NCBI RefSeq assembly: GCF_018614195.1
Contig: NZ_JAGGOT010000052.1
Location: forward strand, 62,001 to 126,000
Direction of reading: 5' to 3'
DNA: 64,000 nucleotides
From: Streptomyces sp. ISL-43
Lineage (GTDB): Bacteria > Actinomycetota > Actinomycetes > Streptomycetales > Streptomycetaceae
This document shows, in pieces, positions 16,266-25,900 of the stretch. Every line of letters starts with the position of its first letter. Position 1 is the first letter of the stretch. A program made the position numbers and the translations under genes. The notes beneath the pieces are model-generated. The model was given only the letters and a program-made list of their open reading frames with translations. It ran no database searches and was not told the origin of the DNA.

Positions 16266-18362
16266 TCAGCCGGTGGGCGCTGCCGAGCCGGCCAGGAAGG
16301 CGCTCTCGTACGCCGCGTCGCCGATCGCCGCCCTGGCCTGGCGCTCGCCCTCGTCGCGCAGTGCCGTCAGCGAGGGTGAGCCCATCTGAGGCCGGCCCAC
16401 CGTGCGCCACCAGGCGTGCCCGGTGCCCAGCAGGCGCGCCGCCAGCTCGCCGTCGCCCATGGCCGCCACCGCAGCCGCCAGCAGGTCGAGGCCCAGCGCG
16501 ATCCCGAAGCGGTCGCCCAGCAGCCGCTTGCCCGACAGCATCGCCCGCACGTGCCGGGTCGCCTCCCCGTGGTGGCCGAGCCCGAAGGCCGCGACGGCCA
16601 GGACGTAGTCCGCGTAGGCCCGCAGCCAGCGCTCACCCAGCTCCTCGCACGCCTCGCGCAGGCCCCGAGCCTCCAGCTCGGCCTCCTCGAAGCGCCCGAG
16701 GTCGCACAGGGCGTAGCTGGTGGCCAGCCGGCACAGCAGCCAGCCCGCGCCGGTCGGCCGCCCGCCGTGGCCCCCCCGTGCCCGGGGGCCGGCGAGCGCG
16801 AGCGCCGTAACGGGATCGCCCGGCATCAGCACCGCCACCGCGTGCAGGTACGCCGCGCGCAGCTCCGGCTCCGGGTCGGCCAGCGAGGCCGCCGCGGCCG
16901 TGCACCGCTCGCCGAGCTCCCCGGCCGTGTCCAGGTCGCCCTGGAGCAGGGCCGTGAGTCCCAGCGCCCACAGGGCCTGGGCGTGCGCGGCTCCCACGTG
17001 CGGGGCGCCGTGCAGGGCCCGTTCCAGGAAGGCCCGGCCCTCGTGGACGTGCCCGCACGAGAACCAGAAGAACCACAGGCGGCCGGTCGTTTCGAGGGCC
17101 GCCGCGGGGTCCGAGCCGAGCAGGTGCTCCAGGGCGGTACGCAGCTGCGCGTGCTCGGTGGTCATCCTGCGGTACCAGTCCACCTGGCCGGGCCCCAGCC
17201 AGCCCCGGTCGGCGGCGTGCGCGAGCGCGGCGTACCAGTGGGCGTGCCGGTCGGCGAGGATCCGTACCTCCCCGAGCTCCGCCAGCCAGTCCTGGCCGTA
17301 CTCGCGGATCGTGTCCAGCAGCCGGTAGCGGGCGCCCGTGCCCCGCTCGTGCGTGCACCGGACGACCGACTTCGAGACCAGTCCCTTGAGCACCCGCTCC
17401 ACCCGGGTCGCGGGCAGCGGGCCGCCCGAGCAGACCGCGCGCGCCGCGGCGGCGTCGAAGTCCCCCGTGAACACCGAGAGCCGTGCCCACAGCAGCCGTT
17501 CGAGAGGCTCGCACAGCTCGTGGCTCCATCCGATCGCGGTCCGCATGGTCTGGTGCCGGGGCAGCCGCGCGGCAGCGGGGTCCGCCAGCAGGTCGAAGCT
17601 GATGTCGAGCCGCTGCGCCATCTGCTCCAGGGTCCACAGCCGCGTCCGGGCGCCGGCCAGTTCGAGGGCGAGCGGGATGCCGTCCAGGCGGCGGCAGACC
17701 TCGGCGGCCACGGCCACCCGGTCAGGGTCGGCGAAGGTGGCGTCGGCGTACGGGGAGGCGGCCAGGGCGCGGGTCCGGAAGAGGGCGAGGGCGTCGCTGT
17801 CGGGCCCGTCGCAGGGCAGCGGATTGACCTCGACCACGTTCTCGCCGGGGCAGCCGAGCGGCTCACGGGAGGTGATCAGTACCGTCAACCCGGGCGCGGA
17901 CTGCAGGAGTTCGCCCACGAGGTGCCGGCAGGCGGACACCAGGTGCTCGCAGGTGTCGAGGACGAGCAGCAGCTCCCTGTCGGCCATCCAGGCGCACAGT
18001 TCCTCGTCGAGGGGGCGCCGGGACCGGTGGGCGAGGCCGACGGCGTGCGCGACGGTCGCGGTGAGCAACTCGGCGTCGCGCAGCGGGGAGAGGGGCACCC
18101 ACCAGACGCCGTCGCGCCGGCGCTGGCGGGGATCCGCGGCGGCGCGCAGGGCCAGCCTGGACTTGCCCACGCCGCCGACGCCCGTGAGGGTCACGAGCCG
18201 CTGCTCACGCAGCATGTCGTACAGGAGGCCGAGTTCACGCTCGCGGCCCACGAAGCTCGCCGTCTCCGGCGGCAGGTTTCCCGGCACGGCGCCAGAGTCT
18301 GGCTCAGGGGCGCCGCCCGCGGGATCTGGCTGATTGTTGTTGACCGAGTACTCACCGAACAC
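16266..18362 (-). CDS. NB-ARC/TPR STAND ATPase, LuxR-type regulator lacking its HTH
   Basis: A 698-residue STAND protein with P-loop GVGGVGKSRLA (61-71), Walker B LLLVLDTCEHL, sensor TSREPLG and GIPLALELAGAR. A winged-helix region and C-terminal TPR-like repeats follow. The C-terminal part AYESAFLAGS matches the region just before the LuxR helix-turn-helix in many Streptomyces regulators, but here the protein stops. No N-terminal DNA-binding domain is present either. It may act through protein contacts or be a truncated regulator. GTG 18362 has no ribosome site; TACATT six bases upstream suggests a leaderless mRNA. Confidence 0.85.
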   Translation of the reverse strand: MFGEYSVNNNQPDPAGGAPEPDSGAVPGNLPPETASFVGRERELGLLYDMLREQRLVTLTGVGGVGKSRLALRAAADPRQRRRDGVWWVPLSPLRDAELLTATVAHAVGLAHRSRRPLDEELCAWMADRELLLVLDTCEHLVSACRHLVGELLQSAPGLTVLITSREPLGCPGENVVEVNPLPCDGPDSDALALFRTRALAASPYADATFADPDRVAVAAEVCRRLDGIPLALELAGARTRLWTLEQMAQRLDISFDLLADPAAARLPRHQTMRTAIGWSHELCEPLERLLWARLSVFTGDFDAAAARAVCSGGPLPATRVERVLKGLVSKSVVRCTHERGTGARYRLLDTIREYGQDWLAELGEVRILADRHAHWYAALAHAADRGWLGPGQVDWYRRMTTEHAQLRTALEHLLGSDPAAALETTGRLWFFWFSCGHVHEGRAFLERALHGAPHVGAAHAQALWALGLTALLQGDLDTAGELGERCTAAAASLADPEPELRAAYLHAVAVLMPGDPVTALALAGPRARGGHGGRPTGAGWLLCRLATSYALCDLGRFEEAELEARGLREACEELGERWLRAYADYVLAVAAFGLGHHGEATRHVRAMLSGKRLLGDRFGIALGLDLLAAAVAAMGDGELAARLLGTGHAWWRTVGRPQMGSPSLTALRDEGERQARAAIGDAAYESAFLAGSAAPTG

Positions 18363-18455
18363 GAATGTATTGTGCGTGATCTTCTTTCTGCGCAGTGCCG
18401 TTCGGGGCAGATCGAAGGGACGGATTCCGGTCGGCGGGATGCGGCGGACCGGGGC

Positions 18456-19463
18456 TCAGGCCGCGAGCGTGACGCGCCGCTCGGCGGAGAAGGCTCCCCA
18501 GTTGCCGTCGGGCAGCCGCGCCCGGAGCTTCACCGTCCACACCGTGCCGGGCGGTTCGGCGACCGTGAGCCGGTGCTCCGCCCGGCCGGCCGGGACCGCT
18601 CCCGCGCCGAACTGGATGACGGTGGTGGGGCGGCCGTTGACGTAGAGCTCGTACTCGCTGGTCTCCCGGCCGGTCTGCGGGGCGGTCCATGACAGGGTGA
18701 CCGCGCCGGGCGAGGCGGTCGCCGTGAACTCGGCGGGAGCGGTGTTCGGGCGCTGCCCGGGCCCGGCCGGGGTCGTCACGTCCACCGCGGGTCCGTCCGG
18801 GGAGGAGTTGTCCGCGCCGTCGCGGGCCCGGACGGTGAAGGTGTAGACGGTGTCGGGCTGAAGGCCCTCCAGGGTGGTTCCGGTGCTGCCCGGGCCGGCC
18901 GTGTGGATCCGGGCGTCGCCCTGGTAGACGTCGTACGCGGTGACGCCGGAGTCGTCGGTGGCCGGCCCCCAGGTCAGTTCCGCGGAGGTGGGTCCGAGCG
19001 CGCGGCCGGCCGTGCCCGTCGGGGCCGTCGGGGCCCGGTGGTCCTCGGCCTCGGCGGCGGGCGTGGTCGCCGATACGGCCGCGGTGGGCGCGGAGGTGTT
19101 CCCGGCGGTGTCCCGGGCCCGGACCGTGAAACCGTAGGCGGTCTGCGGGGTGAGGCCGGTGATGTCCACCATCGTCTTGTCGGCGGGGAGTTCGCGGACG
19201 AGGTGGTCCGACTGGAAGACCAGGAACGCGGCCACCTCGTCGGCGGGCGCGGGCGACTGCCACATGACGTGGACCGAAGTGGCGCTGCCGGCCTGGGCGG
19301 TGAGCCCGCCGGGGGCCGGCGGGGGCGTGGTGTCGGCCGAGGAGCACGCCGTCAGGGCGGTCGCCGCGAGGGTCAGGGCCAGGGTGAGCGCCGCCCGCCC
19401 GGCGGAGGGCCGCAGGAGGTGGCGTACGGGGTGCGGCGCGGGGCTTGGTGCGGGGTCGTGCAC
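18456..19463 (-). CDS. Lipoprotein with three fibronectin type III domains
   Basis: A 335-residue protein. The N-terminus ends in a lipobox-like LAATALTACSS (Cys about 40), so it is probably membrane-anchored. Three FnIII domains follow at about 48-134, 140-228 and 236-334, each with the PxxP...Y.F.VRARD pattern (YGFTVRARDTAGN and YTFTVRARDGADN). Such domains usually serve as spacers in secreted glycosidases, but here no catalytic domain is attached. GTG 19463 is preceded by AAGAGG. Confidence 0.85.
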   Translation of the reverse strand: MHDPAPSPAPHPVRHLLRPSAGRAALTLALTLAATALTACSSADTTPPPAPGGLTAQAGSATSVHVMWQSPAPADEVAAFLVFQSDHLVRELPADKTMVDITGLTPQTAYGFTVRARDTAGNTSAPTAAVSATTPAAEAEDHRAPTAPTGTAGRALGPTSAELTWGPATDDSGVTAYDVYQGDARIHTAGPGSTGTTLEGLQPDTVYTFTVRARDGADNSSPDGPAVDVTTPAGPGQRPNTAPAEFTATASPGAVTLSWTAPQTGRETSEYELYVNGRPTTVIQFGAGAVPAGRAEHRLTVAEPPGTVWTVKLRARLPDGNWGAFSAERRVTLAA

Positions 19464-19758
19464 GGCGGGCGCCCTCTTCTTCCGGCTCCTCGGAAAGGTC
19501 TAGACATATATGGCATGCGGCGAGGCGGCCGGGCAAGACCCGCGCGGACCCTTCTCGTCGATGTGACCCGATTCGCGTCCTTCTGTTCCCGTCCGGCTCC
19601 GTCGCGAGCTCGCGGGTGCGAACGGACGGCCCGCCGGGACGAGATCTTCAAGGACCGAGCACCGGTCACGGACGGTCAACACCCGTTTGGCGGACGCGCG
19701 TTTGCCTCGAAGGACCCTCCTCCTGCGCCAACATGGCGCCGCGTAAGGAGGTGTTCCG
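19464..19758. other. Intergenic region upstream of two divergent genes
   Basis: 295 bases between the FnIII lipoprotein and the small membrane protein. No gene was recognised. AAGGAGG at 19745-19751 is the ribosome site for the small membrane gene. No strong hairpin or promoter was identified. Confidence 0.4.
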
Positions 19759-19953
19759 ATGGTGATCTCCCTCTCCGTCGTCGTCCTGCTCCTCGTCCTC
19801 GCGTGGATCTTCCTGCGCGGCGGCGGCCTCAAGCTGTCCCACGCGATCGTCTGCGTCCTGCTCGGCTTCTACCTCGCGAGCAGCAGCCTGGCGACGACCA
19901 TCCACAACGGCGTCTCGGCCACGGCGAACGTGGTCGGCGGCTTCACGCCCTGA
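19759..19953 (+). CDS. Small actinobacterial membrane protein
   Basis: A 64-residue protein, start MVISLSVVVLLLVLAWIFLR, with a second hydrophobic stretch SHAIVCVLLGFYLASSSLA. It has an ideal ribosome site (TAAGGAGGTGTTCCG) ahead of ATG 19759. It resembles a small conserved Streptomyces membrane protein of unknown function that I have seen before. Predicted to have two membrane helices. It stands alone. Confidence 0.8.
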   Translation: MVISLSVVVLLLVLAWIFLRGGGLKLSHAIVCVLLGFYLASSSLATTIHNGVSATANVVGGFTP

Positions 19954-20123
19954 GGGCTGTCCGGTAATCCCCGGCGGCAACCCGCGCACGGTGATCGACT
20001 GTTGCGCCTTCGTGAATCATCCGGCTCCTCCATGGACTCCTCGGGCAGTGCGATCTAGCGTCTGGCGGCGGCGCGATGTCATACGCGATGTCAACAAAGC
20101 TGAAGACAAAGGAGGAAGTCCGG

Positions 20124-21692
20124 ATGTTCCGAAGAGCGCTGAACTGCGCCGTGGTGCCGGCCCTCGTCGCCTTCGCGGCGATGCACGGGGTCGCCCCGGC
20201 CGCCGCCGGGGAGATACCCCTGGCCCCGGGCCACCGCCTGGTCGGCCACTACGACGGCGGGCCCGCCGCCGCCGTCCCGCTGCCCGGCGAGGCCCCGCCG
20301 CAGCACCCCTTCCTCGCGCCCAACGGCCGCAGCGGCATGCACTCCGACGCGGCCGGCAGCGCCACCTCGCCCTGGTCCGGGCCGCTCGGCAAGAACCCGC
20401 GGGTGACCAGCGAGAGGATCGCCGCCCTCGGCGGGGAATGCGCCACCGCCACCTTCGACTCGGCCGGCCGGCTGGTCACCGTGTGCGGAACCTTCGGCGG
20501 TTTCAAGGTCAAGCTCCTCGAGCCCCGTACGCTCGCCACGCTCGCGGAGTACCAGCTCCCGCAGCGCTCCTCGACGGTCCAGGCGATCACCTCGCTGGAC
20601 TTCTCGAAGATCTTCAAGGACACCTCGGGCGGCGCCTACTTCTACCTGGACGACCAGGACCGCGCGGTGCTGGCCGACTCCCGCCAGCACATCCTGCGCC
20701 TCTCCCACGTCCGCGCCCCGGACGGCGGCTGGAAATTCGAGGTCGACGACGACTGGGACCTCACCGGCCAGGTGCCGCACGACTGCGTCGACTGGACCAA
20801 CCTGTGGCCCACCGGCACCTGCGACCCCGTCACCTCGGTGATGCCCGACTGGGAAGGCCGCGTCTGGTGGGTCACCCGGCAGGGCCGCGTCGGCACCGTG
20901 GACCCGGCCACCTCGGTCATCCGCTCGATCCGGCTGGCCGGCGAGGAGATCCAGAACTCCTTCTCCGTCGCCGAGGACGGCGTCTCCATCGTCACCGACC
21001 ACGCGCTCTACAGCTTCCGCGCCGCCGCCGACGGCACTCCCGTCGCCCAGTGGCGCCAGACGTACGACCGGGGTACGGGGACCAAGCCCGGCTCGGTGAA
21101 CCAGGGTTCGGGCACCGCCCCGGACCTCTTCGGCGACGGCTACGTCGCGATCACCGACAACGCCGACGACCGGATGAACGTCCTGGTCTACAAGCGGGGC
21201 GTGGACGTCCCCGACGGTCAGCGCCTGGTGTGCAGGGTCCCGGTCTTCGGATCGGGTGCCTCGACCACCGACAACTCCCTGATCACCTGGGGCAACAGCA
21301 TCGTCGTGGAGAACAACTACGGCTATGAGAACGTCACTTCGCTGCTCCTGGGCAAGTCGGTCGTCGGCGGCGTCAGCCGGATCGACGTCCGCGCCGACGG
21401 CAGCGGCTGCGACACGGTCTGGCAGAGCGCGATCCGCTCGCCGTCCGTCGTCCCGAAGCTCTCGACCGCGAACGGGCTGCTCTACTTCTACGAGAAGGAG
21501 CCCAGCGCCTGGGGGATCGACGCCTGGTACCTCACGGCGGTCGACTTCCGCACCGGCGAGCGCCGCTGGCGGCAGCTGACCGGCACGGGCCCGCTGTACG
21601 ACAACAACTGGGCCCCGATCACCCTCGGCCCCGACGGGACCGCCTACATCGGCGTCTTCAACGGCATCGTCGCGGTCCGCGACGGCGGCTGA
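20124..21692 (+). CDS. Secreted beta-propeller-like (PQQ-enzyme-like repeat) protein
   Basis: A 522-residue protein with a signal peptide (RRALNCAVVPALVAFAAMHG, cleavage after AAAG). The mature part is rich in WD/PQQ-like strands: GRLVTVCGTFGGFKVKLLEP, WEGRVWWVTRQGRVGTVDP, GYVAITDNADDRMNVLVYK and GPDGTAYIGVFNGIVAV. This suggests a seven- or eight-bladed propeller. No catalytic residues are assignable; it may bind a ligand or surface polymer outside the cell. ATG 20124 follows AAAGGAGGAA. Confidence 0.8.
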   Translation: MFRRALNCAVVPALVAFAAMHGVAPAAAGEIPLAPGHRLVGHYDGGPAAAVPLPGEAPPQHPFLAPNGRSGMHSDAAGSATSPWSGPLGKNPRVTSERIAALGGECATATFDSAGRLVTVCGTFGGFKVKLLEPRTLATLAEYQLPQRSSTVQAITSLDFSKIFKDTSGGAYFYLDDQDRAVLADSRQHILRLSHVRAPDGGWKFEVDDDWDLTGQVPHDCVDWTNLWPTGTCDPVTSVMPDWEGRVWWVTRQGRVGTVDPATSVIRSIRLAGEEIQNSFSVAEDGVSIVTDHALYSFRAAADGTPVAQWRQTYDRGTGTKPGSVNQGSGTAPDLFGDGYVAITDNADDRMNVLVYKRGVDVPDGQRLVCRVPVFGSGASTTDNSLITWGNSIVVENNYGYENVTSLLLGKSVVGGVSRIDVRADGSGCDTVWQSAIRSPSVVPKLSTANGLLYFYEKEPSAWGIDAWYLTAVDFRTGERRWRQLTGTGPLYDNNWAPITLGPDGTAYIGVFNGIVAVRDGG

Positions 21693-21725
21693 GCCGCTGC
21701 CGGGGGAGGGCTCCGGTGCCCCGCC

Positions 21726-22835
21726 TCAGCGCATCCGCTCGATGGCCACCATCGCCGCGTCGTCGCCCAGCCGGCCGGCGGAGGAGTGCGCGAGCAGGTC
21801 CGCGCGCAGGTGGCGCAGGAGTGCGTCCGGGCCGTCGCCGGGCCAGTCCGCGGCCCGCTCCGGCAGCGGGTAGAAGGCGCCCGAGGCGTCGCGCGCCTCG
21901 ATGACGCCGTCCGTGTACAGGAGCACGACGTCGCCCGGCTCGAAGGGGAAGGACTGTGCGGAGAAGCCGGTGTCCACGAACTCCGAGAGGCCCAGCGGCG
22001 GCGCCGGGTGGTCCACCTGCAGGGGTACGACGCCGCCCCCGCGCAGCAGCAGCGGCGGCGGGTGCCCGCAGCTGACGACCCGCAGGCACGGTTCCCCGTC
22101 GGGTACGTCGAACACGGCCGCGGTGGTGAAGCCCTCCTCGGGCCGCCCGGGGCCGTCCGCGGCCCGGTCGGGGTCGGCGGCCACCGCGGCCTCCAGATGG
22201 GCCACCAGTCCCGGCAGGTCGGCCGCCAGGTGGGCGGCGGCCCGGAACGCGCCGAGGACGATCGCGGCGTCCCCGACCGCCTCCAGCCCCTTGCCGCGGA
22301 CGTCACCGATGATCAGCCGGGTGCTGTCGGAGGTGCGGGCGGCGGCGTAGAGGTCGCCGCCGATCTGGGCTTCCGCCTCGGCGGCCAGGTACACGCAGGC
22401 GACGCGCAGCGGGCCCATCCGGTCGCGCAGCGGTCGTAGGACCACCTGCTGTGCGGCGACCGCCACGGAGCGCAGCCGGGTCAGCTGTTCCTCGTGGACC
22501 TCGCGCAGATGTGCGAAGAAGGTGACGAATATCGAGATCAGCACCAGCGCGATGATCTGAAAGGTGTGGTTGAGGTCCGTGAGGGAGGTGCGCGCGATGG
22601 CCACCCCCACCTGCGCGAGCACGGCCACGGCGCCCACGAGCCCGGTCGTGCGGGGCCCGGCGAAGGAGGCGGTCAGGGCCGGCGCGGCGATCAGGAACGG
22701 GCCCAGGTGGACCTCCGGCGGCGCCAGTAAGTCCACGACCGTGACGAGGGCGATCAGCGCGAAGGGGACCGACAGGAGCACCGCCCGCGATTCCCGGAGC
22801 CGGCGGGTGGGCGGGTGCGGCGTCGAGGGGTCCAT
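21726..22835 (-). CDS. Membrane PP2C-family (SpoIIE-type) serine phosphatase
   Basis: A roughly 369-residue protein. The N-terminal third has about four membrane helices (FALIALVTVVDLL to IIALVLISIFVTFFA). A short linker follows, then a SpoIIE/PP2C phosphatase domain: EAQIGGDLYAAARTSDSTRLIIGDVRGKGLEA, YTDGVIEARD and LGDDAAMVAI, with the Asp metal ligands present. Such proteins dephosphorylate anti-anti-sigma factors. ATG 22835 sits unusually close to GGAGG; GTG 22850 is an alternative start. Confidence 0.9.
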   Translation of the reverse strand: MDPSTPHPPTRRLRESRAVLLSVPFALIALVTVVDLLAPPEVHLGPFLIAAPALTASFAGPRTTGLVGAVAVLAQVGVAIARTSLTDLNHTFQIIALVLISIFVTFFAHLREVHEEQLTRLRSVAVAAQQVVLRPLRDRMGPLRVACVYLAAEAEAQIGGDLYAAARTSDSTRLIIGDVRGKGLEAVGDAAIVLGAFRAAAHLAADLPGLVAHLEAAVAADPDRAADGPGRPEEGFTTAAVFDVPDGEPCLRVVSCGHPPPLLLRGGGVVPLQVDHPAPPLGLSEFVDTGFSAQSFPFEPGDVVLLYTDGVIEARDASGAFYPLPERAADWPGDGPDALLRHLRADLLAHSSAGRLGDDAAMVAIERMR

Positions 22836-22859
22836 GCCTCCTGCATACACCGCGCACGG

Positions 22860-22906
22860 CCGGGCGGCACCCGCTCCGGCGTGGGGCCGGGGCGGGTGCC
22901 GCCCGG
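22860..22906 (-). terminator. Terminator of the M4/M28 metallopeptidase gene
   Basis: A 15-bp perfect stem CCGGGCGGCACCCGC/GCGGGTGCCGCCCGG with a 17-base loop lies 25 bases beyond the peptidase stop and before the phosphatase gene. Confidence 0.8.
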
Positions 22907-22930
22907 GTGGGACTCAGGGTGCCGGGGGCG

Positions 22931-25900
22931 TCAGCTCACCTGGAGGGTGACGTCGTCCACGACGAAGGACGTCTGGAGGGAGGGGTCCTCCACGCCCTGG
23001 AACTTCAGCGTGACCGTCTGGCCGGCGAACTGGGAGACGTTGTAGGTCTTGAGCTGGTAGCCGGAGGCCGCGTTCACGTTGGACAGGGTCTCCAGCGTCT
23101 GGCCGCCCACCGAGACCGTGAATTTGTCGTAGACGGTGTTCTCGGTCTCGTCGGTGTCGATGTGCAGGTAGAAGCCGAGCTGGTAGGTGGTGCAGCCGGT
23201 CGGGATGGTCACCGACTGCGACGCGCTGTCCGTGTGGGTCTGGCCGTAGCCGTCCAGCCAGGCCTTGTACGAGCCCCCGTGCGGGGTCTGGCCGGCCTGG
23301 TTGGTGATGACGCCCGAGGTGGCCGTCCACGGGCTGCTGCCGCTCTCGAAGCCGCCGTTGGCGATGAGCTGGCGCGGGGTGCAGGTGCCGCCGCCGCCCC
23401 CGACGGTCAGGGTGTAGGTGGTGGCGTGGCTGACCGTGCCGGTGCCGGTGACGGTCAGGGTGTACGTGCCGGGCGCGGCGCCGGCGCCGACCTGCACGGA
23501 GAGCGTGGAGGAGCTGCCCGACTGGACGGAGGTGGGGCTGAGCGTCGCCGTCACGCCGGCGGGGGCGCCGGAGACCGACAGGGCGACGTTCTGGGCGGCG
23601 CCGCTCACGGTGGCGGTGTTGACGGTGGAGGTGACGCTGCCGCCCGGGTTCGCGCTGCCCGCGGCCGGGGAGGTGCTGATCGAGAAGTCCTGCGCCGGGG
23701 TGGTCCCGCCGACGGCCTGGTTCCAGATCGTGTAGGCGACACCGTCGGCGCTGCGGTCCAGGACCGTCGGGCTGATGTTGCTCGTGGTGTCGCAGGACCT
23801 GTGGTAGCAGGGGTCGTACGCCGCGTTCGCGGTGCCGCCCCACTTCGTGGCCTGCGCGGAGGTCTTGCTGGCGCTGGCACCGGCCGCGTAGCCGGAGGTG
23901 GGGATGCCGCCCTGCTGGAAGGAGTAGTCGTCACTGCGGCCCTGGCCCTCGGTGTTCTCCTCGGGGGCGAGGTTCAGCGAGGTCCAGTAGGCCTTGAGCG
24001 GCGCGGCGGCGGTGGAGTTGACGTTGTTGATGAAGTAGCCGCCGTTGGTCGAGCCGACCATGTCGAAGTTGTAGTAGGCCTTGATGGCCGACTTCTGCGT
24101 GCTGCTGAGCTGGTTGACGTAGAACTCGGAGCCGTTGAGGCCCTGCTCCTCGTCGGTCCACCAGGCGAAGCGGACGTGCTTGGTCATCGTCGGGTTCTTC
24201 TGGGCGAGGACCAGCGCGTTCTCCAGCAGGGTCGCGGAGCCCGAGCCGTTGTCGTTGATGCCCGGGCCGGCCGAGACGCTGTCGAGGTGCGAACCGAACA
24301 TGATCGTCTGGTCGGCGGGGCCGCCGGGCCAGTCCGCGATCAGGTTGTTCGACGGGTAGGTGCACGAGGTGCAGTTCTGCTCGGTGACCGTGTAGCCGGC
24401 GGCCTGCAGCTTGCCCTTGACGTACGCCACCGACTGGGTGTAGCCGGCGCTGCCCGCACGGCGGTTGCCGCCGTTCTGCGAGGCGATCGTGTTCAGCTGG
24501 GTCAGGTGCGCCTGGACGGCGGCCACGTCGATGTTCGGCGCGCCGGGGGTGGGCGTGGTGCCGCCGACGGTCAGCGAGTAGTCGACGGTGTGCGAGAGGG
24601 TGGTGCCCTGGCCCTTGACGACGACCGTGGACGGCCCGGGAGCCGCGTTGGCCGAGGCGGAGAGGGTCAGCGTCGAGGACTGGCCGGCCGTCACGGTGGC
24701 CGGGTCGAAGGAGGCGGTTACCCCGGCCGGCAGGCCGGACGCGGTGAGGGTCACCTGCTGGGCCGTGCCGGTGGAGACCGCGGTGGCCACGGTGGTGGTC
24801 ACCGAGGCGCCCTGCTGGACGGTGCCCGCGGCCGGGTTCAGCGCGAGCGAGAAGTCGTTGTTCTGGCCGCTCGGGGTACAGGTCGGGTCAGCGGACTGCG
24901 CGGGCACGCTGATGGCGTCCCAGGCGGCCTTGGTCTTGTTGAACAGGTTGCAGGTGGTGGGGTCCAGCGACTTGGCGGAACTCAGCGTCGCCGTCCGGTA
25001 CTTCTTGTAGGACATGCTGGAGGTCTTCAGCAGCATGCCGCCGTAGAAGATCTTGCCGGCGTTCTGTACGCCCACACCGGTCAGCGTGGACTGGTTGCAG
25101 GTGCTGCTGTTGGGCTTGCCGCCGCCCGGGCTGGTGCCCTCGGCGAGCAGGTAGAACCAGTGGTTCAGCGGGCCGGCCGCGGCGTGCACCTCGGTACCCG
25201 GTATGGAGGAGCTGTAGCAGGCCGGGTCGTTGTTGACGGCCGCCGGGTTGTACATGTTGCGGATCGGGCCACTGCCCACGAGGTTGATCACCTCGCCGAC
25301 GAGGTAGTCCGGGGTGTCGTACGGGGACGGCTGGTTGATGTAGGCCTCGGTCAGCGCGCCGAAGATGTCACCGGTGGCCTCGCCGAGCCCGGCCTCCTGG
25401 CCGCTGGTCCCGCCGGGGGTGTTGGAGTCGATGGCGTGCCCGTACTCGTGGGCCACCACGTCCACCGAGGCGATCCACTCGTTGGCCTGGTTGTGCCCGA
25501 TGGTCACCGAGCTGCCGTCCCAGTACGCGTTCAGGTCGCCGAGGCCGACCTTGCCCGGGAAGCTGCGGCCGCTGCCGTTGACGCCGTTGCGGCCGAGCCA
25601 CTGGCTCAGCATGTCCCACTGCTTCTGCGCGGCGAACATAAGGTCCGTGCAACCGGTTTCCTTGGAGGTCGGGTTGCCGGTGCCCCAGGAGTCCGAGGAC
25701 TTCGAGAAGACGGTGCCGGAGCTGTAGTCGGCGCAGCTCAGACCGGTGCGGTTCGGGTCGCGCAGGGAGTACGTGGAACCGGACGCGGTGGTGTCGATGG
25801 TCAGCGGGTTCGGGCCGTTCCACTTGCTGTTGCCGCTGCCCGCGACCACCTCGTCGAACCGGTCGACGACCTTGCCGGTACGGGCGTCCACGAACACGTG

